From assembly GCF_041146395.1 (NCBI RefSeq), contig NC_090989.1:251028843-251092842 (forward strand): a stretch of 64,000 nucleotides of DNA. Reading direction: 5' to 3'. Position numbers and translations under genes: made by a program. Of this stretch, positions 13,301 to 23,710 are shown in pieces. Position 1 is the stretch's first letter. Each line of letters begins with the position of its first letter. Under the pieces are notes generated by a model. The model did not search any database, was not told the origin of the DNA, and saw only the letters and a program-made list of their open reading frames with translations. The DNA is from Eulemur rufifrons. Taxonomy: Eukaryota; Chordata; Mammalia; Primates; Lemuridae.

Positions 13301-15104
13301 GTGAAAATGAGCTCCCTATAATCCCCTCAAGAGAAAAGCAAGGCCCCTGTTGGAAATGCCCCCACTGAAGGCTTCTCCTGGGCTTCCCAGTTCTCCAGGC
13401 CACCGGCCTCACCTCTGCCTCAGGGATTGAGGGAACCCTCATGACCCGCTGGTTAACATCCCGGAGGAAAGTATCAATCCGATCCTTCTTCTTCTCTGAC
13501 AGCCTTACTTCCTTTAGTAGCTCCTCTACCTGTAAGAGGGAGTAGGGGAGAGTCCATCACCCTGAGGGTCCCAGGTCTGCCCCTCTAACCCAAGCCCGAG
13601 CCACCCAACAGTACCTGTAAACGGAGCAAGCTGGAGTGGAACAGGATCTCAGTCTCCCGAAGGCGATTCAGCTCCTCATTGGTAGGCTCCTTGTACAGTT
13701 CTGCCCTGCTGAGCTTGACTGGCTGCAGGAGGCCCTCTGCTGGAGACCTAGTCACTGTTCGCTTCCTTGAAGATGCTTTCTTCCCCTCCTCACCTGTGCC
13801 TTCCAGGGCTGGTTCCATCACCTGTGACCGGAGAGGGAGAAGCCATGTGGGGTCATAGGTATCTAGCATCTGCTGTCTTAAATGTCACCACTATAAATTG
13901 TGGGTAAAGGCTTCACCTGCTTGTTTCCTCTTTTGATGGGAGTCAGATTCTGTAAAATTCGTGATAATCATTACCTGGAGGAACATTACTGAGCTCTAGA
14001 TTAAAAATTGCTTGAGTTGAGGGCTCCCCGTGTACCTCACAGAACAAGCATAGAGCTCTCCTTGGAGCTGGTAGGGGCAGAAGCTGACCGGGCCCTGCTC
14101 TAAGTAATGCCCAAGCCCCTTATAGTTTCAGGTACCGTGAATCCAGGAGTTTCCTCTTCTGCTGCCATAGGCCTGGGACTTCTCAAATGGCTTTATCTGC
14201 TGCTCTATCCAAATCATGCCAGGTTCCACCTTCTCTAGCAAGCCCTGACTGTACACATTAAGTGCTCACTGATGGGAAGAGCTAGAATCTACATGCCCCC
14301 AGAGGATATATTCAGTATATATTCCATCGCCTCAACAATTCTTTTTTTTTTTTTTTTGAGACAGTCTCGCTCTGTTGCCCAGGCTAGAGTGAGTGCCGTG
14401 GCGTCAGCCTAGCTCACAGCAACCTCAAACTCCTGGGCTTTAAGCGATCCTACTGCCTCAGCCTCCCGGGTAGCTGGGACTACAGGCATGCGCCACCATG
14501 CCCGGCTAATTTTTTCTATATATATTTTAGTTGAACAATTCTTTTTAGACACTCGAAGGAAGTCCCATCATTCACTGTAGGTTCCATAGTTGTAGGTTCC
14601 ATCAGTACTATGAACAGGCTTCAAAGCCAGGTCTGCAGGATCGCAAACCTCTTCCCCTACAGCCCTGCGGAAAGCCTTACTGGAGTGCTCCAGGAGAGAC
14701 ACCGTGTGCCCTCGCTCACAGCGGGGAAAAGAGAACTAGACACAAGTTCTGTGGAGGGAAGAAGATACCGCTCAATGTCAAGGTGGAGGTCCTGGTCAAG
14801 AAAATGACTCAAGCTATGGGTCGATCAATAGGCTTTACTGCTTCTATCCAAATACTATCAGGTTCCATTGCCCCCAGCAAGCCCTGACTGTCTCAGCGCG
14901 ACAGAGTGGAAGCATCGCGGGAACGGACTTCCTCCAAAGAGAGCCGACCTCGTGTGCCTCACCGGTGAGCTGTAAGGCCCTGCCATCTCGTGCCCTGCAA
15001 CCAGGGGAGTGCCCATTGAGCCTCTCTTCCTCCCAGATGGTTCAACTCACCTCTGGCTCCTCAGCTGCTCCGCGCAGGTGCTCTCCAGCAGGCGCCGGCC
15101 CCAT
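4387..15104 (-). CDS. NOL6: NOL6, nucleolar protein 6 (Nrap/Utp22 homologue), complete, 26 coding exons
   Basis: NOL6 is the vertebrate counterpart of yeast Utp22, a nucleolar small-subunit processome protein needed for pre-18S rRNA processing. Coding exons, high to low: 15104-15051, 13821-13615, 13529-13413, 11971-11792, 11435-11267, 11005-10871, 10785-10622, 10540-10420, 10202-10144, 10055-9954, 9772-9657, 9490-9313, 9136-9014, 8879-8731, 8605-8530, 8357-8217, 8067-7950, 7868-7714, 7559-7396, 7106-6954, 6728-6631, 5875-5751, 5643-5554, 5170-4976, 4859-4758, 4536-4387. All introns are GT-AG, phases agree, and the sum is 3441 nt (1146 residues plus TGA). The start is [12 protein letters not shown] and the end ARSERWTV, as in human. 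A lysine/arginine-rich N-terminus precedes the Nrap domains (family knowledge: six, D1-D6, from about residue 185 to the end). The start ATG has G at -3 and +4. No frameshift or premature stop is seen. The exon-22 donor (GTTCAA) is weak. Confidence 0.97.
12045..13295 (+). repeat. L2 LINE remnant in NOL6 intron 3, split by an Alu
   Basis: The segment carries characteristic L2 words: 'acaagaccctgcatgatatg', 'tgagcctttgtactggctgt', 'ttccccttcctggaatgctc', 'acaaatgtcacttcagtaat', and a 3' end with 'ggcacataagta'. The Alu at 12368-12713 interrupts it. Confidence 0.75.
12368..12713 (+). mobile_element. Alu SINE, full length, in NOL6 intron 3
   Basis: Begins ggccgggcgcggtgg and ends in a poly-A tail, with target-site duplications agaagttag at 12359-12367 and 12714-12722. 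It has the strepsirrhine-type middle linker. It lies antisense to NOL6 within an L2. Confidence 0.95.
14189..14891. repeat. Imperfect direct duplication of a ~62-bp unit within NOL6 intron 1
   Basis: 14189-14252 and 14831-14891 are clearly related. Both start ggcttta, contain ctatccaaat and caggttcca, and end agcaagccctgactgt. They differ by a few substitutions and small indels. They flank a half Alu and unique sequence, and short 'taggttccat' copies also occur at about 14578-14602. I do not recognise the unit as a known repeat family. Confidence 0.75.
14345..14534 (-). mobile_element. Alu right arm only, with target-site duplication, NOL6 intron 1
   Basis: Starts with poly-T and covers only the right monomer, stopping at 'tatattttagttg' in the linker. 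It is flanked by aacaattctttt copies at 14333-14344 and 14535-14546, so it is a genuine 5'-truncated insertion. Confidence 0.9.
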
Positions 15105-15470
15105 CACTCGGCACCCAGGTGTCGCTCCCGCACTTCGAATTCAAGCCGGGCCCATACACTGTAGCTTCCCATGTGGGCGGAAATGCCGAAATTCGGGGAG
15201 GGAGTCCGAGCAAGCCCAATTCCTCAGGACTCCACCCATCCCAGAGCCATTGGGTGATTGCTACACGAGTTTCTCCCCATTGGCCTGTCACTCTCCGGGA
15301 CCGCCCACTGGGGCGGGGTTAAACGGCGTTCTCGATTTACGACCTCTTCACGACACTACACCGGAAGTCTGCTGGTAGCTTGACCGTCGTTTCTTTCTCC
15401 TCACTTCCTCCGTTTGAGACGAAACGGGAAGGGCGGAGCTAGTTTGGACCCTTTGGTCGGGGGTGGTTTA
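15105..15470 (-). promoter_or_regulatory. NOL6 promoter region (TATA-less, CCAAT/ETS type)
   Basis: This is the GC-rich, CpG-containing stretch directly upstream of the NOL6 start codon. On the gene's sense strand two CCAAT boxes are visible (attgg on the plus strand at 15249-15253 and 15279-15283), 30 bp apart, a spacing typical of paired NF-Y sites. An ETS-type CCGGAAGT sits at 15361-15368. No TATA box is apparent. The transcription start is not fixed by the sequence and probably lies between about 15110 and 15360. Promoter function is inferred from position and motifs. Confidence 0.6.
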
Positions 15471-15619
15471 TTTACACCAGTGATTTCTTTTTCCTCATGC
15501 ACTAAGTCTTGTCAATGAACAAATTCTGTCCGTCCTGCCTCTAAAATATGTTTTGAATTTATTCATTTTTCTCTGTCTTTACTGCCAGCTTTAGTCCTCA
15601 CATTATGTTGGGTTTAGGT

Positions 15620-16460
15620 TATTGTAATGGCTTTTCTCCAGCTTTTACATAGTAAGATTACTAAAACTTAAAGCACAGAAACGTTATAAGAATAATATAA
15701 TGAACGCCCACATACCCTTCACCTAGATTCACTTAGTGTTAGTATTTTGCCAAGTTTGTTTTATCTTTCCCTATGTATTTTCATATTATTTTGCAAGCCT
15801 TTTGAAAATCAATTGCACACATCTCTAAATACTTTGGCATGTATTTACTAAGATCAAAGACTACCTCTTACATAATCATAGTCCAATTGTAACACTCAGG
15901 AAATTTGACCTTGATTTGATACTATTATATAAGTTCCACATTCAAATTTTGCCAATTATCCCACTTATATTTTATTTCCTGACGCAGAATCATCTAAATT
16001 CAACTAGCGAATTTGTTTGTCATGTTTATCTTTTCCCCTCCTAATCTGGAACATTTACTGAACTCTCCCTTTTTTGGTGCTTTATGATGACATTTTTGGA
16101 AAATACAGAACAGTTTCATTCAACAGCTTTTTTTCTTTTTAAAATTTTTTATTAAAGTAGAATACACATAAGGAAAAATTCACATAAGGATACACCTTGA
16201 ATACTCACAAACCAGACATATCCATGTAACCATCTCCCAGAAAAGAAAACATTTTCTGCACCTTCAATATCTCCCTTCATGCTGCCTTCTAGTAATTACC
16301 CTTGAACTATAATCACTATCCTGACTTCAAACAGCATAGATTAGTTTATGTAATAGCTTTTTGAGGAACTTTCTCTCAAGAATGGGCTTGTCCATCTTCA
16401 ATCCATTTTTCACACAGCTGCCAGAATTTTTTCTGAAACAGAAATTCTATCATGTCATTT
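15620..16460 (-). repeat. Ancient L1 (L1M-type) 3'-region fragments
   Basis: Shows 'aatactttggcatgtattta', 'cttacataatcatagtccaa', 'catccatgtaaccatctccca' in part, and 'ctatcctgacttcaaacagc', words of old antisense L1 3' UTRs. At least two fragments adjoin at about 16100. The subfamily is not resolved. Confidence 0.6.
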
Positions 16461-16483
16461 CCTTTTTAAAAACTCCTCAGTTG

Positions 16484-16634
16484 GGCCAGGCATGGTGGCT
16501 CATGCCTGTAATCTTAGCACTCTGAGAGGCCGAGGCGGGAGGACTGCTTGAGCTCAGGGGTTCAAAACCTGCCTGAGCAAAAGCGAGAGTCTGTCTTTTT
16601 TTTTTTTTAATTAAAAATAAAAAATAAATAGATA
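16484..16634 (+). mobile_element. Alu left monomer with A-rich tail
   Basis: Begins ggccaggcatggtggctcat and stops after the left monomer, followed by a T-run and an A-rich tail. 'aaaaactcctcagttgg' occurs both before it (16467-16483) and after it (16635-16651), marking the target-site duplication. Confidence 0.85.
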
Positions 16635-16649
16635 AAAACTCCTCAGTTG

Positions 16650-16942
16650 GCCAGTGCAGTGGCTCATGTGTGTGATCCTAGCACTCTGGGAGGCCGAGAT
16701 GAGAGGATCACTTGGGGTCAGGACTTTGATACGAGCCTGGGCAAGAGTTGGACCCCATCTCTACAAAAAAATAGAAAAATTAGCCGAGTATGGTTGTGCA
16801 TGCCGGTAGTATCAGCTGCTTGGGAGGCTGAGGCAAGAGGATTGCTAGAACCCAGAAGTTTGAGGTTACAGTGAGCTATGATGATGCCCCCACTGCACTC
16901 TAGCCTGGGCGGCAGAGTGAGACCCTGTCTGGGGGGGGGGGG
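16650..16942 (+). mobile_element. Alu SINE with a G12 tail instead of poly-A
   Basis: A dimeric old Alu follows the preceding monomer immediately (ggccagtgcagtggctcatg). The usual terminal poly-A is replaced by a run of 12 G at 16931-16942. Confidence 0.85.
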
Positions 16943-17059
16943 AATCATTTCTTTAGTTAGGCCTTCACTAAAGGCTTAAAATATGTTTTCTATTTGATAA
17001 ACTGTTTTATCTTTTCTCATTCTCCAATTTATTTACCTTTAGCACTTTTTCCAATTTTT

Positions 17060-17195
17060 GATTATCAATTGTCTCTCTTTGCCCTTGACTGTGAATCCAT
17101 GGAAGCAAGGACCCAAGGCCTACATTGGCATGTTCAATGCCTAGAACATTGTAGGTACTCAATAAATGTTTACTGAGTGAATGAATGTGAGCACA
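17060..17195 (+). repeat. L2 3' end
   Basis: Shows the L2 terminus: 'atggaagcaaggaccc', then 'tgcctagaacattgtaggta' and ctcaataaatgtttactgag with gaatgaatg. Confidence 0.75.
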
Positions 17196-17342
17196 ATCTT
17201 CCAGCCTTTTCTCTAACCATTGTTTCCTTCAAATTTTATGCTCCAGTTGTATTGAACTACTTGGGAGTCTCCCTACTCTGTCTTCTTTTCTTGTCCTGGG
17301 CCTTTGACCTTGCTGCCATCTTTGTTCAGAATGTTTTGATTG

Positions 17343-17469
17343 AGGCTGGTATAGTGGCTCATGCCTATAATCTCAGCTACTTGGAAGGCTGAGGTGGGAG
17401 GATGAGGATAGCTTGAGGCCAGGAGTTTGAGGCCAGCCTGAGCAACATAGTGGGACCCCATCTCAAAAA

Positions 17470-17501
<32 letters not shown>

Positions 17502-17665
17502 AAAATTAGTTGGGTTAGCTGAGAGTGGTGACTCCCAGCTACTCAGGAGGCTGACGCAGGAGGATCACTTGAGCCTAAGAGTTTGAGGCTGCAGTGAGCT
17601 ATGACAATGCCACTGCACTCTGGCCTGGGCAACAGAGTGACACTCTGTCTCTTAAAAATAAAAAA
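17343..17665 (+). mobile_element. Alu SINE, diverged
   Basis: Contains ggctggtatagtggctcatg at the 5' end, an internal (TA)n at about 17468-17500, and a right arm ending 'gacactctgtctctt'. Confidence 0.85.
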
Positions 17666-18000
17666 AGATGTTTTAAGTAAGGTTTCCTGGAGGAGATGGG
17701 ATTGTGCTAAATCTGGAAGCATGATTTGAATTTGAATTGACAAAGAAGAGCAACTAGCATCACTGAAGTCTGAGAAAGACCAAAGAGGTGAGAGATGAGT
17801 TGACCATTCTTTCCGCTCCTGAGAATGGTTAAGCCCTGTGCTTGGTGTCCATGATAGATAAATAAGACATGATGATCACAAGCCAGAAGCTTGGAAGAAC
17901 ACTCTTACTCTCACATTTCACAGATCAGTACCCTGTATCTATTTAAATGTAACCTCACAGAGGTTTCTCCTGAACCCCATTTGAAATTGCATCCTGCTGC

Positions 18001-18282
18001 AAGGCCGAGGCGGGAGGATTGCTTGAGGTCAGGATTTCGAGATCAGCCTGAGCAAGAGCGAGACCCTGTCTCTACTAAAAATAGAAAGAAATTATCTGGA
18101 CAACTAAAAATATATAGAAAAAATTAGCCGGGCATGGTGGCACATGCCTGTAGTCCCAGCTACTTAGGAGGCTGAGGCAGGAGGATCGCTTGAGCCCAGG
18201 AGTTTGAGGTTGCTGTGAGCTAGGCTGACGCCACGGCACTCTAGCCAGGGCAACAGAGTGAGACTCTGTCAAAAAAAAAAAT
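18001..18282 (+). mobile_element. Alu SINE, 5'-truncated
   Basis: Begins inside the left arm (aaggccgaggcgggaggatt) and ends in poly-A. atcctgct occurs on both sides (about 17990 and 18284). It carries the strepsirrhine linker. Confidence 0.9.
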
Positions 18283-18357
18283 AATCCTGCTCCAACATTT
18301 TCAGTCTTACACACCCTTTCAGTCACCTTCATTGGTACACACCAAAACTTTTAACAA

Positions 18358-18676
18358 TATTTTATTTATTTATTTTTCATTTTTTTAGAGACAGGGTCCT
18401 GCTGTGCCCAGGCTGGAGTGCTGTGGCTATTCAAAGGCATGATCTCAAAACTAACTGATCAGCTCAGGAGTGTTGACTTGCTCTCCTGTTCCGCTTCTGA
18501 TCTGGGCTGGTTCACCCCTGCTTAGGCAACTTAGTTAACCCCCACCCCCCACCCCAAGCTCCGTGATGACAAAGTTAGTGCAGACACTTGTTGAGCACAG
18601 TGCACTATATCCCAGAACTTCTGGACTCAAGAAATCCTCCTGCCTCAGTGTCCTAAGTAGCTGAGACTACAGGGGA
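18358..18676 (-). pseudogene. RN7SL (pseudogene): 7SL RNA (SRP RNA) retropseudogene, 5'-truncated
   Basis: Read on the minus strand this follows 7SL RNA, including the central S domain that Alu elements lack. Recognisable pieces of the reverse complement are 'gtgctgtggctattcaaagg', 'aactgatcagctcaggagtg', 'ctgggctggttcacccctgc', ttaggcaactta and 'acaaagttagtgcagacac'. The 3' end is marked by a T-rich tract at 18358-18387 (poly-A of the retrocopy). The extreme 5' part (gccgggcgcggtggcgcg in functional 7SL) is missing. Substitutions, small deletions and a C-rich expansion at 18540-18555 show that it is not functional. Confidence 0.92.
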
Positions 18677-18734
18677 GAGACATCCCTCCCTGTCGGCTGT
18701 AAGAATATTATTTATCTACTACTTGTTTTTGTCT

Positions 18735-18897
18735 TTTTCTGTCTCAGCCACTAGATTATAAGCTCCATGAGGATGGGGGATAGGGACCAATTATTTCTGT
18801 CTCGTTCATTACTGCATCCCTGACGTTTAGCACAGGGCCTGTCCTATAGGAGGCACTCAATATATATTTGTTGAATGAATGAATGAATGGCTCTTTC
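18735..18897 (+). repeat. L2 3' end
   Basis: Shows 'attataagctccatgaggat', 'cattactgcatccctgacg', 'cacagggcctgtcctatag' and the L2 terminal 'tttgttgaatgaatgaatga'. Confidence 0.85.
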
Positions 18898-19095
18898 TCA
18901 AGAGTTCTTCAGAGGCTAAGTGGAAGTAAATAATTCCAGTACTGTGTTGGGGGGTACTATGATAAGCACAGATAGCTGTGGGCACATTAGAGTACGAACT
19001 CTACAGTGAGAAAAGAAAAATAGTTCAGGGCAGTCTGAGCAACATGAGATCTGCAAAATTTATCAGGTTGCACCCATACCCAGAGGCAATTGTTT

Positions 19096-19146
19096 ATTAT
19101 TTTATTTATTTATTTTTTTCTTTTTTTTTCCCTCCCCGAGTCCCCT
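19096..19146 (-). mobile_element. Very short retroinsertion (tail only) with target-site duplication
   Basis: A 51-bp AT-rich and T-rich segment ending ccctccccgagtcccct is bracketed by identical ccagaggcaattgttta at 19079-19095 and 19147-19163. Length and structure suggest an extreme 5'-truncated retrotransposition product. Confidence 0.7.
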
Positions 19147-19265
19147 CCAGAGGCAATTGTTTAAAGGCATTTTGTTCCTGGCTACCTGCCTCACCCAATA
19201 TCTTCACATTCCAGGAATTTGTGTCACAGAGAACAATGTATAGCCAATCCACTGCTTATTATTTT

Positions 19266-19592
19266 ATTTTATTTTATTTGTTTTGAGACAGAGTCTCACT
19301 CTGTTGCCCGGGCTAGAGTGCCATGGCATCAGCCTAACCCACAGCAACCTCAAACCCCTGGACTCAAGTGATCCTCCTGCCTCAGCCTCCCAAGTAGCTG
19401 GGACTACAGGTATGCGCCACCATGCCCGGCTAATTTTTCTATATATATTTTTAGCTGTCCATATAATTTCTTTCTATTTTTAGTAGAGACGGGGTCTCGC
19501 TCTTGCTCAGGCTGGTCTCGAAATCCTGAGCTCAAACCATCTGCCCACCTAGGCTTCCCAGAGTGCTAGGATTACAGGCCCGAACCACCACT
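19266..19592 (-). mobile_element. Alu SINE
   Basis: Poly-T start, dimeric antisense Alu ending 'ttacaggcccgaacc'. Similar cactgctt-ttatttta words flank it at about 19250 and 19590. Confidence 0.9.
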
Positions 19593-19884
19593 GCTTGTTA
19601 TTTTAATGTAAATTCTTGGCAACAATGTGGAAACTGTTTCTTCTTTTTTCCTTTAAGATTTTTAAGCAAGTAACACTTGTTACTGTTGCTAGTGGAGTAT
19701 ATATTTAGGGAAACTCGAATCTATACTCCTGGGTTGCAGTCTTCAAACTTAGCCCAAATATACTCTGTACTTATATTAATTTGGCCTCAGTTTTTTTCCC
19801 TTTAGGTTTACAACAGGTTGATGGTTAAGAGGAGTTGCACTGAGTGGGATGGTTGAGGTGAACTTCAGGTTCTGCCATTTGCAA

Positions 19885-20050
19885 ACTGACTTTGGGTAAC
19901 TTTTTAAAGTTCTTTAAGCCTTAGTTTACTCAGTAAAATGGATATTCTGGTAATGATCATGTCATGGATTTTTGTGAGGATTAAATGAGATGCTGCATGT
20001 AAAGAGCTTGTCAAAGAGTGATGCTCAGCAAATGTTAGCTATTAATTTTA
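19885..20050 (+). repeat. MIR SINE
   Basis: Contains 'ttagtttactcagtaaaatg', 'gaggattaaatgagatgctg' and 'tgctcagcaaatgttagcta', in sense MIR order. Confidence 0.8.
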
Positions 20051-20314
20051 GAAGAAGATTGTGGCCCCTTAAGAGCAGTGTCTCACATATATGTTAACAT
20101 GCTGAATGAAAAAATATTGGCACCTTAAAAAGAATCATTCTTTAAGGTCAGAATTAACCTTCCTAAACCAAATACCTCTCCCTCTGTTCATCTTACCAAG
20201 ACTTCCATATCTTTTCTCTTTGGAAGAAAGATAATCTGTTCTTCAGAAGTGCCCTGGTTGGAGAGTATCAGGTGACGCCTTAGAGACAGAGAGGGTAGCT
20301 GTTCTGTTTTCTTT

Positions 20315-20331
20315 ACCACCAGAGGGCACTA
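20315..20331 (+). promoter_or_regulatory. CTCF-like motif between NOL6 and UBE2R2
   Basis: The word ACCACCAGAGGGCACTA closely matches the CTCF core CCACNAGRGGGCR. It lies in the intergenic spacer, about 5 kb from the NOL6 start and 3.6 kb from the UBE2R2 start, in a segment with no obvious repeat. It could separate the two promoters' domains, which is an inference. Confidence 0.55.
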
Positions 20332-21319
20332 ATCAGTCGACCTGCCATTATGAAACAATATGAGAAAGCTGTAGGACGCTGTTTCTGCCATTCATTCTTT
20401 AGCCGAGTATGTTTTGAGAACCTAGTATGTGCCAAACATTGGAGTAGCTGGTATATGGTTTTGGAATTTATGGTCTTGAGCACCCACTATGTGCCTGAGA
20501 GAGCCTATTAGACATGGGGGTGGAGGGTAGGGTTCAACTTGTGACTTTGTGATTACTGCTTGTCTTCCTGCCTTTGGCTGTGAGGCTCTGAGAACAATTA
20601 CTTAGTGTCTATTTTGTGTCAGATGGTGCGCTGAATACTGAGGATTCAGGGATGAATAAGACACAGTTGCAGCCTACTAATAAACAATGTCTTACTGGCT
20701 GGAATAAAAAAAACATAAGCTAGTTCTGTGGAATTCCAGTTCCTCTGACCTGAGAATGAAGAGCCTTGAGTACAAAACCCATCCTCCTAGCTTACAGCCA
20801 AGCCCACAGTGGATACTTAGAATTTGTGAACTGTTTTGAGTCCAGGGAGCAGCTTCTGGCCTGGGTGCCAGGTGTATGTTTCAGTGGTTAGGCTAGGGAT
20901 CTATTATCCTCTAGGTCAGGGTGGAGCTGTGATGAGTTTTACGTGGGTGAAATGCTTTGAAGATGAACTTTCTGCCTATTTGTCTACTCATAGGCTTGCT
21001 ATTAAAGGTGTCAACATCATCTCCCATGTTTCCAGGTCAACAATCTTCTTGTCGCAAAATTGAGTGGTGGAGGAGGGAAAGACAGATTCAGGCATAAGCC
21101 ATCATTTTGGGAGGAGGTGCTGCATTGATTAAGATACTCCCTCTCTTCTGAGGGAAGCTCTGATTCCTCTGGATTTTGGTCTCAAGACCTCCATCTTTGA
21201 GAAAAAGAGGACTAAAAAATAAAGGGGCTCCTTAAGTGTGGATTGTGCATAGTGGTTTCCAAAGAGTACAGTAAAGAAAGGTGGGAGGGGAAGAGTAACT
21301 TTAAAGTGGAGAGACCTGG

Positions 21320-21720
21320 CATACTACCTCACCCAGGTGATCAAGGTCAACATCAACATTGCCAAGTCGTATTGCTATTATGTGCTCTTGATATGATGTG
21401 ATGAAATGGCATTTTATCTCTATGATCTTCTCAAAAACATGTAACCCCAGTCTAAGCATGAAAAAAATATCACAAATCCCAATTGAGGGACATTCTATAA
21501 ATTACTTGAATAGTGCTTTTCAAAAGTATCAAGGTCATCAAAAACAAGAAAAGTCTAAGAAATTATCACAGTCCAGAGAAGGCTAAGGAAATATGAAAAT
21601 GAAATGTAGGTCTGGTATCCTGGATGGGATCCTGGAAGAGAAAAAGGACATTAGGTGAAAACTAAGGAAATATGAATAAAGTATGAACTTTAGTGAACAG
21701 TAATGTATCAATATTGGCTT
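21320..21720 (+). repeat. Ancient interspersed repeat with L1-type 3' words
   Basis: Shows 'atgtaaccccagtctaagca', 'cacaaatcccaattgaggga', 'aaggtcatcaaaaacaagaa', 'atcctggatgggatcctgga' and 'gtaatgtatcaatattggct', a recurrent mammalian repeat. I cannot name the family with certainty. Confidence 0.55.
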
Positions 21721-21723
21721 ATT

Positions 21724-22003
21724 ACCAGGCACAATGGCTGAAACCTCCAATCCTAGCACTTAGGGAGGCCAAGGCAGGAGGACTGCTTGAGGGCAGGAGT
21801 TTCAGACCAGCTTGGGCACCATAGCAAGGCCTTATCTCCCTAAAAAATTAAAAAATTAGCCGTGTATGGTAGGATGATCCTGTAGTCCCAGCTACTCAGG
21901 AGGCTGAGGCAGGAGGATCCTTGAGCCAGGAGTTGGAGGTTGCAGTGAGTTATGATCTGTACTTCAACCTGGACGACAGAGCAAGAAAACTATTGTAAAA
22001 ATA
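21724..22003 (+). mobile_element. Alu SINE, old and diverged
   Basis: Begins 'accaggcacaatggctgaaa', has a dimer structure and ends with a degenerate A-rich tail. Confidence 0.85.
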
Positions 22004-22074
22004 AAGTCTTAAAAATGAAGGTTGTCATCTAGAATACAGCTGTGTCTTAAATCTTTTTCTTTCTTTAAAGTTCC

Positions 22075-22255
22075 TATTCATGGATCATTTACCATGTGCC
22101 AGTCACTATGCTAAATGCTGTATATCGATGATCTCATTTAATCATTACAATTGCTTGTGTTAAGTATAATTAATCGCCTTTTACAGAAGCTTATGAAACA
22201 GAGAGAGGTAATATAAACGACAGAGCCACGGTTGAAACAAGATCCTTCTGATTCC
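22075..22255 (-). repeat. MIR SINE
   Basis: Shows 'accatgtgccagtcactatg', 'gatctcatttaatcattaca', 'cgccttttacagaagcttat' and gacagagccacggttgaa, in antisense MIR order. Confidence 0.8.
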
Positions 22256-23710
22256 AAAATTGTGTGTGTAGAACTCTTATGGAATCCTGGCTTTTGTAGG
22301 AAAAAGTTTAGGCAGTTATCATAGGACATGCCTTCCAAAGAGAAAGGAGTATTGTATTCTATTTTTTTTTTTTTTTTCTTTTTGCCCTACTCCCCTTCTT
22401 CCTCCTTCCCCTGCCCAGGAGTACTGTATTCTCAATTATGGGGACTGAAGGCTCTCTCCATGTCTTACTTCAGTCATGATTATCTAAAAAGTCCCTCAGT
22501 TCCAGGTTGGCCATTCAAGCTAAAAGGACCTCTAGGGGGTCAAAGTCCAGCCACAGTACTTTATTTTACAAACGGGTAAGCTGATGGTTACCCAGAGCAC
22601 TTGGCTCAAATCACACTGAGAAGGAACTGACTCAGGTTCAGTTTGTTATTTTATTTCTCTGTCTTTCCCCATAACTTCCTCTTTGTAGTTAGGAAGGGAA
22701 GTAGGGAGCTGGCCTATCTACCTTCCTCAATTTCTTGTATGGGAAACTACGCCCCCCCGCCCCCTCCGGTGGGTGACTTGCCCAAAGGCACACTGGCCTG
22801 AGGGCAGGACTTGCAAGAGAGATGTCGGGAAGGCTAGTTGCCCCGTAAGACCCACATTCTCAGCACATCCTAATCAAGCACCTATTAGGTGCAGGGCCCT
22901 CAGGCTGGGTGTCACAGAGAGGTGCCTGCAGACGACCAGGGCTCCTCTGAGGACGGCTGCAGAGGCCCTTGGATATGCATAGGGGGAAGACGCCGAGAGG
23001 TGTAGGACCTGTGGTCCCTTCCGGTGCACGCCTTTGGAACTGCAGCGTCCAGCCACACAACCGTCACTTTGGGGCCCAGGTGATCCCGGCAGCCTGCCCA
23101 AGGCCCCACTGCCGCTTGGCCCTTTAAGGGCGGGGGACACGCGCTGGCGTCACAAAGAGCCGCCACAGCTGGGGCGGGAGGAGAGGAGGCGGGGAAGTAG
23201 GAGGAGGAGGAGGTGGAGGAGGGCGAGGCGGGCGGGGGAGGGAGGGGCGCGCGCACGCGCGTCGGGCAGCCAGCCGCCGAGAGCCGCCCCCCTCCCGGCG
23301 TGCGCCCCTCCTTCCTCCCTCCCTCCCTCCCTTCTTCTCGGCTCCGTCGCTCCCGCGGTGCGAGGCGCTCTCGCTCTTCTCCTCCTCCTCCTCCTCCGCC
23401 GTCGCCCCTCCCCCCGCGCAGCCGCCGCCGCCACCGCCGCCGCGAGACCCCAGCGCGCCGCGCTCCCCCCTCCCTCTCTGGCCCCGCGCGCCCTCCTGCC
23501 CCTGCGGCCCCCGAGGAGAACAAGAGGGCGAGCGAGCGCGGCGCTCCCGGGCCGGCCTGGCCCCCTCGCTTCACCATCGCCGGCCCTCCGCCGCCTTCCT
23601 CCGCTTCCACCTTCTCTCCCCCCCCCCAAGTTGAGGCCCCCTCCGGGGGGGGGAGGCCCGGGACCAGGAGCGAATTCCCCTAACTCCCTCAACCCCTTCC
23701 CCCACCCGGC

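Noticed and set aside
20836..21063. 75-codon frame in the intergenic spacer, considered as a processed pseudogene
   Set aside because: I could not match it to any protein, and there is no poly-A tail or target duplication.
15400..23090. Possible extra gene or SUGT1/PRSS3-related sequence between NOL6 and UBE2R2
   Set aside because: Only repeats and unique non-coding DNA were seen; no exon of either family was recognised.
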